Assembly: GCF_008693185.1 (NCBI RefSeq)
Contig: NZ_VXKN01000001.1
Coordinates: 496,001 to 560,000 of the forward strand
Length of the DNA: 64,000 nucleotides
Origin: Acinetobacter qingfengensis
Lineage (GTDB): Bacteria; Pseudomonadota; Gammaproteobacteria; Pseudomonadales; Moraxellaceae
Direction of reading: 5' to 3'
Below, in pieces: positions 26,858-35,204 of the stretch. The notes below the pieces were generated by a model, which worked only from the letters and a program-made list of their open reading frames with translations, did no database searches and was not told the origin of the DNA. The position numbers and the translations under genes are program-made. The first letter of the stretch is position 1, and each line of letters starts with the position of its first letter.

Positions 26858-27850
26858 ATGAACAAACTTGCAGAGAAGCTTCAACAAGCCTGGCAAGATC
26901 AAGCATCGTGGCTGGTCATGTTGCGGCCACTATCTTACCTGTATCGTTCGGCATTTTTATTGCAAAAGGCAGTCAAACAAAAAAAAGCTTATAAAGCACC
27001 TGTCCCTGTCATGATTATTGGAAATATTACCGTGGGCGGTAGTGGAAAAACCCCCTTGATTATTGCACTAGTCGAATATTTACAACAGCGTCATGTTCAT
27101 GTTGGTGTGATTAGTCGCGGATATGGTGGTCAAGGGCCTTTTCCGGCACAGGTTACACCACAATCACGGCCTTCTCAGGTCGGTGATGAGCCTATGCTGA
27201 TTGTACAAAATACCCATGTTCCCATGACAGTTGGACCGAATCGACAACATGCTATCGACTTGTTATTAAAACATTATCCTGAAACGCAATTGATTTTAAG
27301 TGATGATGGGCTACAACATTTTGCCTTACAACGTGATATAGAGTGGGTAGTAATTGATGCCATGCGTGGTTTGGGTAATCAAAAATTATTGCCGGAAGGC
27401 TATCTGCGTGAACCGCTTTCCAGATTGCGGGATATCACTGTCATTGAACATCATACACAACCACAATCATCATTAAACATGCATTTACAGCCACAGCAGC
27501 CATTTTGTCTGGGTGATCAAATGCAAGTATTTGATGCTTCTAAAACCTATCAAGCAGTTGTTGGCATTGGCTATCCACAACGTTTTTTTATCACATTACA
27601 ACAACTGAATATTCAGTTTCAGCCATGTGTTTTTCCGGATCATCATCAATATACAATAGATGACTTTCAGGATTTTAACCAATTACCGATAATTACAACT
27701 GCGAAAGATGCAGTGAAATTACAGGAATTATGGCATGATCAACCTGAGCGTTTAAAACAGGTTTGGGTTGTTCCGGTAAAAGCAAAACTTTCGGATGCCT
27801 GTTATCAACTTCTAAACCAGCAATTGCAACAATTGAATATTGAAGTTTAA
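26858..27850 (+). CDS. lpxK: Tetraacyldisaccharide 4'-kinase LpxK
   Basis: LpxK phosphorylates the 4' position of the lipid A disaccharide to make lipid IVA. An N-terminal membrane-associated segment is followed by the P-loop NITVGGSGKTPL near residue 60 and DDGLQHF near residue 150. Length (330) is standard. It lies 9 bp after msbA. Confidence 0.95.
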   Translation: MNKLAEKLQQAWQDQASWLVMLRPLSYLYRSAFLLQKAVKQKKAYKAPVPVMIIGNITVGGSGKTPLIIALVEYLQQRHVHVGVISRGYGGQGPFPAQVTPQSRPSQVGDEPMLIVQNTHVPMTVGPNRQHAIDLLLKHYPETQLILSDDGLQHFALQRDIEWVVIDAMRGLGNQKLLPEGYLREPLSRLRDITVIEHHTQPQSSLNMHLQPQQPFCLGDQMQVFDASKTYQAVVGIGYPQRFFITLQQLNIQFQPCVFPDHHQYTIDDFQDFNQLPIITTAKDAVKLQELWHDQPERLKQVWVVPVKAKLSDACYQLLNQQLQQLNIEV

Positions 27851-27856
27851 ATATTT

Positions 27857-28621
27857 ATGAAAAAACATATTGTTATTCCGGCTCGTTATGCCAGTTCACG
27901 TTTACCTGGTAAACCTTTATTACCAATTCATGGCCGTGCAATGATTTTACGTGTCGTTGACCAAGCTAAAAAAGTACAGGGATTTGATGATTTATGTGTC
28001 GCCACTGATGATCTACGTATTGCTGAGATTTGTCAGGCAGATGGTGTCGATGTTGTGCTGACATCAGCTAATCATCCATCCGGTACAGATCGCTTAAGTG
28101 AAGTGGCAAAACTCAGAGCTTGGGCAGCAGAAGATATTATTGTCAATGTGCAAGGGGATGAACCCTTATTACCGGCAGCATTAGTGCAGCAAGTGGCAGA
28201 TTTATTGATCAATAAAAATCATTGTTCTATGGCAACATTGTGTGAACCGATTCATTCTTTTGAAGAATTTCAACGGGATAGCATTGTAAAAGTAGTGATG
28301 TCACAATCTCAGGAAGCGCTCTATTTTAGCCGCTCCCCAATTCCTTATGATCGTGAAGGGGCGAAAACACAGTCACAAACTCTACATAATCAAGCTTATC
28401 GTCATTTGGGATTATATAGTTACCGTGTGCAGTTATTACAGGAATATGTAAACTGGAATATGGGACGATTGGAACAATTGGAAAGTCTTGAGCAGTTGCG
28501 CGTATTGGAAAATGGTCATCGAATTGCTATTGATATTGCACAAGTGAATTTACCTCCCGGTGTCGATACACAGCAGGATCTGGATCGTTTAAATGCCATG
28601 GATCCTTCGGTCTTTGCCTAA
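27857..28621 (+). CDS. kdsB: CMP-KDO synthetase KdsB
   Basis: KdsB activates 3-deoxy-manno-octulosonate with CTP for addition to lipid A. The N-terminal signature [15 protein letters not shown] and [11 protein letters not shown] are present; length 254 is normal. It follows lpxK by 6 bp and overlaps holB by one base (TAATG). Confidence 0.96.
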   Translation: MKKHIVIPARYASSRLPGKPLLPIHGRAMILRVVDQAKKVQGFDDLCVATDDLRIAEICQADGVDVVLTSANHPSGTDRLSEVAKLRAWAAEDIIVNVQGDEPLLPAALVQQVADLLINKNHCSMATLCEPIHSFEEFQRDSIVKVVMSQSQEALYFSRSPIPYDREGAKTQSQTLHNQAYRHLGLYSYRVQLLQEYVNWNMGRLEQLESLEQLRVLENGHRIAIDIAQVNLPPGVDTQQDLDRLNAMDPSVFA

Positions 28622-29628
28622 TGGATATTGCAGCACTGGGTCAGCAACAACTCCTGCCATGGCAACAACCAATCTGGCAGCGATTACAACAGAGTTTTCC
28701 AGAAATTGGCCATGGTCTATTGTTTTATGGTAAACAGGGTTGTGGTAAACAGCAATTTGCAGCTTACTTTGCCAAATGGCTGTTGTGTAGTCATAAAACA
28801 CCACAAGGTGCATGTGGACAATGTAATCATTGTGCATGGTTTGCTGCCGGCACACATCCACAATTAAAAATTATTCAGGCAGAATTTGACGAAAAAAAGC
28901 AAAGTTATGCAGCAATTAAAATAGATCAAATTCGTGAAATTGCTGACTTTGTGCAACAAAAAGTTGAAGGCTGGCGTGTGGTATTGTTATATCCTGCCGA
29001 AAATTTAAATATTGCAGCTGCCAATGCTCTATTAAAAACTCTTGAAGAGCCTGGAGATCGCATTGTTCTCATTTTGATGAGTGATGCAATGCTACGTCTG
29101 CCTGCAACTATTCGTAGTCGTGTACAACAATACGCACTGGATCGAGTCACAACACAACAGGCTCAGGATTATTTGCAACAACAGGGCATTAAGGATGTAG
29201 CACAGAGTCAGGTTGCATTAGCATTAGCGGCAAATATGCCCCTAAAAGCACAACAAATTCTTGATGCAGAATGGTTTAAGCATCGGGAAGCCTTTATAAA
29301 AGATTTGACGAGTTTAGTACAACAAAAAAATTATCCGATGAAATTCTCTGCTTACTGGACAAAGCAAATGGATATTCGGGACATTCTGGTTTTACTGCGT
29401 TATATTGTACAAGATTGCATTGCATACAAATTACAACAACCCATGAAGCAAATTGACTTGAATTTCGATGCGCTACAGGCATGTTATGATTTGGAACAGC
29501 TCTTTGCAATCTATGCACATATCAATAAAATACAGATCATGCTTGCACAAAATGTACAAGCACAATTGATTCTAGATGAATTAACCATACAACTCATGAA
29601 TATTGAGCAAATCAGGAGTGACGCATGA
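28621..29628 (+). CDS. holB: DNA polymerase III delta-prime subunit HolB
   Basis: HolB is the stator of the clamp loader. The AAA+ P-loop reads GKQGCGKQQ, lacking the Thr/Ser that contacts nucleotide, which fits a subunit that does not hydrolyse ATP. A zinc module with cysteines at CSHKTPQGACGQCNHC follows, then the SRC-like region (AANALLKTLEEP, LPATIRSRVQQ). The 3' end overlaps the pilZ gene by four bases. Confidence 0.92.
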   Translation: MDIAALGQQQLLPWQQPIWQRLQQSFPEIGHGLLFYGKQGCGKQQFAAYFAKWLLCSHKTPQGACGQCNHCAWFAAGTHPQLKIIQAEFDEKKQSYAAIKIDQIREIADFVQQKVEGWRVVLLYPAENLNIAAANALLKTLEEPGDRIVLILMSDAMLRLPATIRSRVQQYALDRVTTQQAQDYLQQQGIKDVAQSQVALALAANMPLKAQQILDAEWFKHREAFIKDLTSLVQQKNYPMKFSAYWTKQMDIRDILVLLRYIVQDCIAYKLQQPMKQIDLNFDALQACYDLEQLFAIYAHINKIQIMLAQNVQAQLILDELTIQLMNIEQIRSDA

Positions 29629-29969
29629 TTCCACCTCGGGGCGGTGCAATTATTCAGGCAAACATTACAGATAAAGCCATTTTACAAGCCAGTTATATGC
29701 CCTACGTGGCAGGTGGCGGATTATTTGTTCCTTCACAGCAGAACGTCAGCATGGGACAAGAATTATTATTGATTGCCACTTTACCGGAACAGAGCCAAAA
29801 ATATGCATTAACCGGAAAAGTAGTATGGATTTCGCCTAAACCCAATGGTAATAAGCCAAAAGGTTTTGCAATTCAGCTTTCTGGAGAAAAAGGCCTTGAA
29901 TTTAGGCAACAGGCTGAACGAATTTTGGCTGGTTCACTTAATGCAGATAAACCAACGTATACCATGTAA
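29625..29969 (+). CDS. pilZ: PilZ-domain protein of the type IV pilus kind
   Basis: A 114-residue single-domain protein next to holB, as in Pseudomonas, where PilZ is needed for type IV pilus assembly. The c-di-GMP-binding RxxxR motif is absent from the N-terminus and the second motif is reduced to GGGLFVPS, as in the founding PilZ proteins that do not bind the nucleotide. It probably acts with FimX/PilB-type partners encoded elsewhere. No pilus gene is in this window. Confidence 0.85.
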   Translation: MIPPRGGAIIQANITDKAILQASYMPYVAGGGLFVPSQQNVSMGQELLLIATLPEQSQKYALTGKVVWISPKPNGNKPKGFAIQLSGEKGLEFRQQAERILAGSLNADKPTYTM

Positions 29970-30015
29970 GTTATACTATTGTTCATCTATTTCATTGTAA
30001 AAAAGAGATTTCATC

Positions 30016-30789
30016 GTGTTTATTGACTCACACTGCCATTTAACTATGCTGGATTTAACCCCTTATGCGGGTGATTTATCAGCAGCAATTGCGGCTGCAA
30101 AAACTGCTGGTGTGACACGCATGATGAGCATTTCGGTAGAACTGGATGACTATCTGGCATTATCCAAAATTGCAGCAGAATTTCCTGAAGTGGGTTATAG
30201 CATCGGGGTGCATCCCTGTGAACAACCAGAAATGATGCAACGCGCCAGTGTTGAGAAATTAGTTGAACTGGCACAACCTGATTGTGTTTGGGCAATTGGT
30301 GAAACAGGTCTGGATTATTATCATAGTGATGAATTTATTGTTGAGCAACAAGCCTGTTTTGTACGACATATTCACGCTTCACAACAGGTAAATAAACCAT
30401 TAGTGGTTCATACGCGTAGTGCGAAACACGATACGATTGATATCTTAAAAGCTGAACAGGCACAGCATGGTATTTTGCATTGTTTTACCGAAGATTGGGC
30501 CACTGCAAAATCAGCACTGGATCTGGGATTCTACATCTCTTTTTCTGGAATTATTTCTTTTAAAAATGCACAGGATTTGCGTGATGTAGCAAAACAGGTT
30601 CCATTAGATCGATTGTTGATTGAAACTGACAGTCCATATTTAGCTCCAGTTCCTTATCGTGGCAAATCTAATGAACCGAAATATGTGCCTTATGTCGCAC
30701 AGACACTGGCAAATGTATACCAGAAACCCATTGAAGAAATTGCCAGAATCACAACAGAGAACTTTCTGAAAATTACCAATTTAATATGA
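30016..30789 (+). CDS. TatD-family metal-dependent hydrolase (YcfH type)
   Basis: A 257-residue TIM-barrel phosphodiesterase or DNase-like protein. The metal-binding motifs are DSHCHL at the N-terminus, GVHPCE, GETGLDYYH, HTRSA, LHCFTED and the C-terminal ETDSPYLAPVPYRGK. The start is GTG at 30016. Its position after holB-pilZ is conserved in Pseudomonadales. Physiological substrate is unknown; 3'-5' exonuclease activity is known for relatives. Confidence 0.9.
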   Translation: MFIDSHCHLTMLDLTPYAGDLSAAIAAAKTAGVTRMMSISVELDDYLALSKIAAEFPEVGYSIGVHPCEQPEMMQRASVEKLVELAQPDCVWAIGETGLDYYHSDEFIVEQQACFVRHIHASQQVNKPLVVHTRSAKHDTIDILKAEQAQHGILHCFTEDWATAKSALDLGFYISFSGIISFKNAQDLRDVAKQVPLDRLLIETDSPYLAPVPYRGKSNEPKYVPYVAQTLANVYQKPIEEIARITTENFLKITNLI

Positions 30790-30822
30790 CATAACCTCAA
30801 TAACTCCAAATGTTTGGTAGAT

Positions 30823-31458
30823 ATGAAAACACCAGCATCACAAATTGAACGTCAAAATCACTTTAAAGCCAGAGAACAATTAATTTTTCAGACTGCCGAA
30901 AAGCTTTTGATGGAAAATGGTGAAGTCGGCATGACGCTTGATGTGTTGGCATCAGAGTTGGAGCTCGCCAAAGGTACTTTATACAAGCATTTTCAGAGTA
31001 AGGATGAACTTTATTTGTTGCTGATTCTGCGTAATGAGCAGATGTTACTGGAGATGGTGTCATCTGCTAAGAAAAGCTTTCCGGAAGATTTACGTATATT
31101 CATGTTACATCACCTTTATCATCCGCAAAGGACGGTTTTATTCCATCAGATCGAAGAACATCTTTCCATGTCTTGTCATGGATTACAGTCATTATTTAAC
31201 CAAATTTATGCACTTCGCAAACAACGTCTGCGAATTATTGTACAGGCCGCAGAACAATATTTGACAGCCATAAAAAGTCCAATGACTGTCAGAGATTATT
31301 TAGCAACAATCTGGTCATTAACTCAGGGAGCGGCTAGCATGTTAAACTCATCTTTTTATCAGCGCTTTCTTGGATCAAGAGAAACTTTGCGTCATGCATA
31401 TATTCAACAAGCATTGGCATTACCACATTTGTTTTATCCCATAACTGAAAGCAAGTGA
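30823..31458 (+). CDS. TetR-family transcriptional regulator
   Basis: Residues 15-62 form the TetR helix-turn-helix (MTLDVLASELELAKGTLYKHFQSKDELY). The C-terminal part is an unclassified ligand domain. I use the ATG at 30823 rather than the TTG at 30814. It lies 33 bp after the tatD-like gene on the same strand, so it could be part of that operon; no drug pump is adjacent, and its targets are unknown. Confidence 0.85.
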   Translation: MKTPASQIERQNHFKAREQLIFQTAEKLLMENGEVGMTLDVLASELELAKGTLYKHFQSKDELYLLLILRNEQMLLEMVSSAKKSFPEDLRIFMLHHLYHPQRTVLFHQIEEHLSMSCHGLQSLFNQIYALRKQRLRIIVQAAEQYLTAIKSPMTVRDYLATIWSLTQGAASMLNSSFYQRFLGSRETLRHAYIQQALALPHLFYPITESK

Positions 31459-31516
31459 CCTTATATAAAATGATCATTTACCGCATTTAAGTCATAAAAA
31501 CTGAAAAGGGATTTGC

Positions 31517-32293
31517 ATGTTAAGTACTAATCATCCTTCTACATTATCTAATGAAGAATTAAAGCTCTACAGTCGCCATGTTTTACTGGATGACTGGGAT
31601 ATTGATGCACAGGAAAAATTAAAGTCTTCTCGGGTTTTAATCATCGGTGCTGGCGGCATTGGCTGTACCTGTGCTGAGTTATTAGCCAGAGCTGGTGTAG
31701 GACACATTAGTATTGTTGATTTTGATCATATTGAAACCAGTAATTTACAACGTCAAATTGCATTTACATTGTCTAATGTTGGTCATTCAAAAGTAATTAC
31801 ATTGGCATTACATTTGAAAAATATTAATTCAAATATTGATATTCATCCATTAGTGTTAAAACTTGATCAAAACACCATAAAACAACTGAACACTAATTAT
31901 GATCTAGTTCTGGATGGTTGTGATAATTTTGCGACACGTTATTTGGTCAATTCATTTTGTTTAGAACATCAATTACCCTTATTGAGTGCAGCAGCAATTG
32001 GTTATGAAGGACAATTATTATTCGTGCGATATCAACCTTGTTACCAGTGTATTTTTAATGATACGGATCAGGATGACGAGCGGCGTTGCGCTAATTCAGG
32101 CGTATTGACGACTACGCCTGTCATTATGGCCAGTCTACAAGCGCATCATGCTTTGCTATACTTGGGCTTAGGGCAAGCTCCTTTATTGAATAAATTATTG
32201 TTATGGAATGGTTTAAATATGACACAACGAATTTTAAAGATTCAGGCTGACCCGAATTGTTACTGTGCAGATGTTTATAAAAATACAACCTGA
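31517..32293 (+). CDS. moeB: MoeB/ThiF-family adenylyltransferase
   Basis: An E1-like enzyme that adenylates the C-terminal glycine of a ubiquitin-like sulfur carrier (MoaD or ThiS). It has the RHVLLDDWDIDAQEKL start, nucleotide site IIGAGGIGCTCAELLARAG, DFDHIETSNLQRQ and GCDNFATRY. A zinc pair CYQC is present near residue 175, but the second pair near the C-terminus reads CYC (C-x-C) rather than the usual CxxC. No moaD, thiS or thiG is adjacent, so MoeB versus ThiF cannot be decided. Confidence 0.75.
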   Translation: MLSTNHPSTLSNEELKLYSRHVLLDDWDIDAQEKLKSSRVLIIGAGGIGCTCAELLARAGVGHISIVDFDHIETSNLQRQIAFTLSNVGHSKVITLALHLKNINSNIDIHPLVLKLDQNTIKQLNTNYDLVLDGCDNFATRYLVNSFCLEHQLPLLSAAAIGYEGQLLFVRYQPCYQCIFNDTDQDDERRCANSGVLTTTPVIMASLQAHHALLYLGLGQAPLLNKLLLWNGLNMTQRILKIQADPNCYCADVYKNTT

Positions 32294-32368
32294 TCAAGCT
32301 GAAAATTTGCTACACTCAAGCAAAAGTCGTACAGCATTCAAAGCATTAAGGGTAAATTGAAGTTGAAA

Positions 32369-33667
32369 ATGCACAAAAAACAGATTATGGCAGGATTTCG
32401 TTCAGTTGCTCGTATTGGAGAAACTGCTTTTGTTGCCGCAAAAGCAGGAATTAGATATGCAACGGATAAGCCCAGCAATGCAGTATTGATGCGACAAACT
32501 TTTGAAGAATTGGGATCAACTTATATCAAGCTTGGACAATTTATTGCCAGCACCCCCTCACTTTTTCCACGTGAATATGTGGAAGAATTCCAAAAATGTC
32601 TGGATAAGACGCCAGTTTTACCTTTTAGTTATATTGAACAGGTATTAAAAGAAGAATTTGAAGGACAATCACTGGATCAAATTTTTAAATCTATTGATCA
32701 AAAACCTTTAGCATCAGCATCTATTGCACAAGTACATGCTGCGGTGTTGAAAACGGGTGAAAACGTAGTAATTAAAGTACAAAAACCTAATGTTGAAACC
32801 ATTCTTTATACGGATTTAGGCGTTGTTCATTTAATAAGTAAAATGTTGGAAAAAGCGTTACCCAAAATTAAATTTGCGTCTCTATCCGATATAACCGATG
32901 AAATTCGCCGTCGTATGGTTCGAGAAGTGGATTTTATTGAAGAAGCGCAAAATTTGGAAGATTTTGTACAGTACTTGCAAGCATCACAAAATCAATACGC
33001 TACTGCACCAAAAGTGTATCACCAGTATTCAACCCGACGAGTATTGACCATGCAACGTCTTTATGGTGTTCCACTGACGGATTTTGACGTAGTGAAAAAA
33101 TACAGTAAAGATCCATCACAGGTACTCATTACTACCATGAATACGTGGTTTGGTAGTTTGATGATGTGTAAAAGTTTTCATGCCGATTTACATGCCGGTA
33201 ATGTCATGTTATTAGAAGATGGACGCATTGGCTTTATTGATTTTGGTATTGTCGGGCAACTTGAACCAGAAGTCTGGATGGCATGTATGCAATTTATGGA
33301 TGCACTTCAGCAGACTAATTATCAAGAAATGGCCAAAAACATGCTTAAGATGGGTATGACCAAACAAAATATTGATATTGATAGACTTGCCAAAGATATA
33401 GAACGCCTGTTTAGTGGAGTATTGAGTACAGATCCGCAAGAATTGCTTGGTAATAAACCGAATGAACTAAATGATATCATGCTGGATATGGTTAGCGTTG
33501 GCGAACGACATGGTATTCGTTTCCCAAGTGATTTTGCTCTATTATTTAAACAAATGCTTTATTTTGACCGTTTTATGCGTGTACTTGCACCTTATAGTGA
33601 TATTTATGCCGACTCTCGCTTAAAAATGTTACATGACATCGAGCCAGATTCAAAATTTATCCATTAA
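32369..33667 (+). CDS. ABC1/UbiB-family atypical kinase
   Basis: A UbiB/ADCK-type protein-kinase-like ATPase. It carries the KxGQ motif (IKLGQFIAST), the glycine-to-alanine-rich loop (LASASIAQVHAA), the catalytic FHADLHAGNVML and the metal-binding IDFGIVGQLE. Relatives support ubiquinone synthesis or lipid handling, but this 430-residue protein lacks the long C-terminal membrane tail of canonical UbiB, so a ubiquinone role is only possible. I use the ATG at 32369; a TTG at 32357, with AAGGG four bases upstream, is an alternative. Confidence 0.85.
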   Translation: MHKKQIMAGFRSVARIGETAFVAAKAGIRYATDKPSNAVLMRQTFEELGSTYIKLGQFIASTPSLFPREYVEEFQKCLDKTPVLPFSYIEQVLKEEFEGQSLDQIFKSIDQKPLASASIAQVHAAVLKTGENVVIKVQKPNVETILYTDLGVVHLISKMLEKALPKIKFASLSDITDEIRRRMVREVDFIEEAQNLEDFVQYLQASQNQYATAPKVYHQYSTRRVLTMQRLYGVPLTDFDVVKKYSKDPSQVLITTMNTWFGSLMMCKSFHADLHAGNVMLLEDGRIGFIDFGIVGQLEPEVWMACMQFMDALQQTNYQEMAKNMLKMGMTKQNIDIDRLAKDIERLFSGVLSTDPQELLGNKPNELNDIMLDMVSVGERHGIRFPSDFALLFKQMLYFDRFMRVLAPYSDIYADSRLKMLHDIEPDSKFIH

Positions 33668-33679
33668 GGTAAGAAGAAA

Positions 33680-34063
33680 ATGCAGGATTTGATCGTAATT
33701 GACGGCTTAAAAGTTGAAACTGTCATTGGATGTTTTGATTGGGAACGGCAAATTCGACAACCCTTATTGTTGGATTTAAAAATTTATACAGATTTATCTA
33801 ACGCTTGTGCTAGTGATATGCTCGCTGACACTTTAAATTACGCCGAAATTTGCGATATCAGTAGCAGTACGATTATTCAGTCACAACCAGAATTGATTGA
33901 GCATGCAGCCCATCTTGTGATACAGGCTTTATTTAATCAATTTGTTAGTATTGAAAAAATTAACATCATAATCCGTAAGCCTGCTATCATTCCTGCTGCC
34001 CAATCTGTAGGTATTCAAATCGAGCGCCATCGTGACTATTTTCGCCATCGCAATAGCGAGTAA
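33680..34063 (+). CDS. folB: Dihydroneopterin aldolase FolB
   Basis: FolB cleaves dihydroneopterin to 6-hydroxymethyl-dihydropterin in folate synthesis. The family block VIGCFDWERQIRQPL near residue 15 and YAEICD near residue 54 are present, with the catalytic lysine in IIIRKPAIIPAA. Length 127 is normal. It overlaps the folK-like gene by 32 bp, which suggests coupled translation. Confidence 0.92.
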   Translation: MQDLIVIDGLKVETVIGCFDWERQIRQPLLLDLKIYTDLSNACASDMLADTLNYAEICDISSSTIIQSQPELIEHAAHLVIQALFNQFVSIEKINIIIRKPAIIPAAQSVGIQIERHRDYFRHRNSE

Positions 34064-34472
34064 TTTTCAACAATTTCAGAATATACAAATTGCATTGACT
34101 ACACTTACGCAGTTAGGTCAATGTAAGTTTTCCGATATTTATGAAATTCCGTGTCGTGATGGTATTGGTGCAGATTACTGGAATGGTGCCTGTTTAATGC
34201 AGGCAAATATAGCATTAGAGCAGATGTTTGAAATATTAAAAGGTCTTGAGCAACAATCCGGTAGAAAACGTCCAGGTCATCAAATTTCTCTTGATGTCGA
34301 TCTAATCGCATGGGGCGAAAATCTGGACAGTATGCAGTTTAATACAAAAAAATTACCGCTTGCAGATGATGTAGTCATTCCTTTAGCAGAATTATGGTCA
34401 TCTGCTCAGTTTGTTATACCAGAGCATCAATTTCCTAAGGTAAAATTTACCCATGCATTGCATGTAATATAA
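34032..34472 (+). CDS. folK: HPPK (FolK), short and divergent
   Basis: FolK transfers pyrophosphate from ATP to 6-hydroxymethyl-dihydropterin. The assignment rests on position after folB and on the C-terminal catalytic block GRKRPGHQISLDVDLIAWG, which corresponds to the family's RxxPRxLDLDIL segment. The N-terminus (GTG start, AIAIASNFQ) lacks the usual LGSN block, and at 146 residues it is slightly shorter than typical. It may be a functional but diverged enzyme, or a second copy may exist elsewhere. Confidence 0.75.
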   Translation: MTIFAIAIASNFQQFQNIQIALTTLTQLGQCKFSDIYEIPCRDGIGADYWNGACLMQANIALEQMFEILKGLEQQSGRKRPGHQISLDVDLIAWGENLDSMQFNTKKLPLADDVVIPLAELWSSAQFVIPEHQFPKVKFTHALHVI

Positions 34473-34510
34473 CCAACTTTTAAAATTTTACTGCATAGCC
34501 AGGCTGCTTA

Positions 34511-34540
34511 AAAGCTATACTAATAGAGGGTATAGCCTTT
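34511..34540. terminator. Imperfect hairpin between folK and uspA
   Basis: AAAGCTATAC pairs with GTATAGCCTTT with one bulged C and a loop of nine bases. It lies between convergent genes, and TTTAAAT follows on the plus strand, so it probably terminates the folB-folK unit. Confidence 0.45.
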
Positions 34541-34583
34541 AAATAATGGTGTTGGATAATACAAAAATGATGATATCTGATAA

Positions 34584-35027
34584 TTAATGTTTAATGATTA
34601 AAACAGGCACATGTGATTCGGCCAAAACGTTTTGCGCCACACTACCAAGTACGAATTTTTTTACACCTGTATGACCGTGTGATCCCATAATAATTAAATC
34701 TGCATTAATTTCATCCGCCGTATTGATGATGCCTTCGGCAGCAGGCACCCCATGATATAATTTGGTAGATACATTGATACCATCTCGATCAAAGGACTGC
34801 TTGATCTCATCTAGTCGGCTTTTTGCATGGGCTTCAGCCTGCATAAAATAATCAGTAACTGCTGGTGCGATTTTATAAAAATCAACACCGACAAAAGGAT
34901 CGACTGCGATCACACTTAACAGAGTTACATTTCCATGTGTTAATTGTGCCAGTGATAATGCATGTTCAACAGCAGCATAAGAAATAGGTGAGTCGTCTAC
35001 AGCGACCAGAATATTTTTATAAGACAT
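34584..35027 (-). CDS. Universal stress protein UspA family
   Basis: A 147-residue single Usp domain (VAVDDSPISYAAVEHALSLA at the start) with the ATP-binding pattern GSHGHTGVKKFVLGSVAQNV near the C-terminus, so it is of the nucleotide-binding subtype. Such proteins are induced on growth arrest or stress. It is monocistronic between folK and the TonB receptor. Confidence 0.9.
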   Translation of the reverse strand: MSYKNILVAVDDSPISYAAVEHALSLAQLTHGNVTLLSVIAVDPFVGVDFYKIAPAVTDYFMQAEAHAKSRLDEIKQSFDRDGINVSTKLYHGVPAAEGIINTADEINADLIIMGSHGHTGVKKFVLGSVAQNVLAESHVPVLIIKH

Positions 35028-35145
35028 GTGTGTTTCCTGTTGACCCTTTATTTTATCATCAATTTATCTATATTGATAACATATTCAGACTGCTTGAGCA
35101 AATGCTTTAAATATGTTTCTTGTGGTTTGAGGGTATAGCAGAATT

Positions 35146-35179
35146 CACAATCCTCTTTGTTTGATCCAAGAGGATTGTG
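35146..35179 (-). terminator. Perfect 12-bp hairpin after the TonB receptor gene
   Basis: CACAATCCTCTT (35146-35157) pairs exactly with AAGAGGATTGTG (35168-35179) around a 10-base loop, 26 bp past the receptor stop codon. No T-run follows on the minus strand, so it is either a factor-assisted terminator or an mRNA 3'-end stabiliser. Confidence 0.55.
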
Positions 35180-35204
35180 GCTATTCTGAGTAAATTTCTA
35201 TGCT

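Noticed and set aside
28624..28867. Alternative frames inside holB and other long overlapping frames inside dnaE, lptD and the RND genes
   Set aside because: They are shadows of well-supported genes in other frames and lack ribosome-binding sites or motifs.
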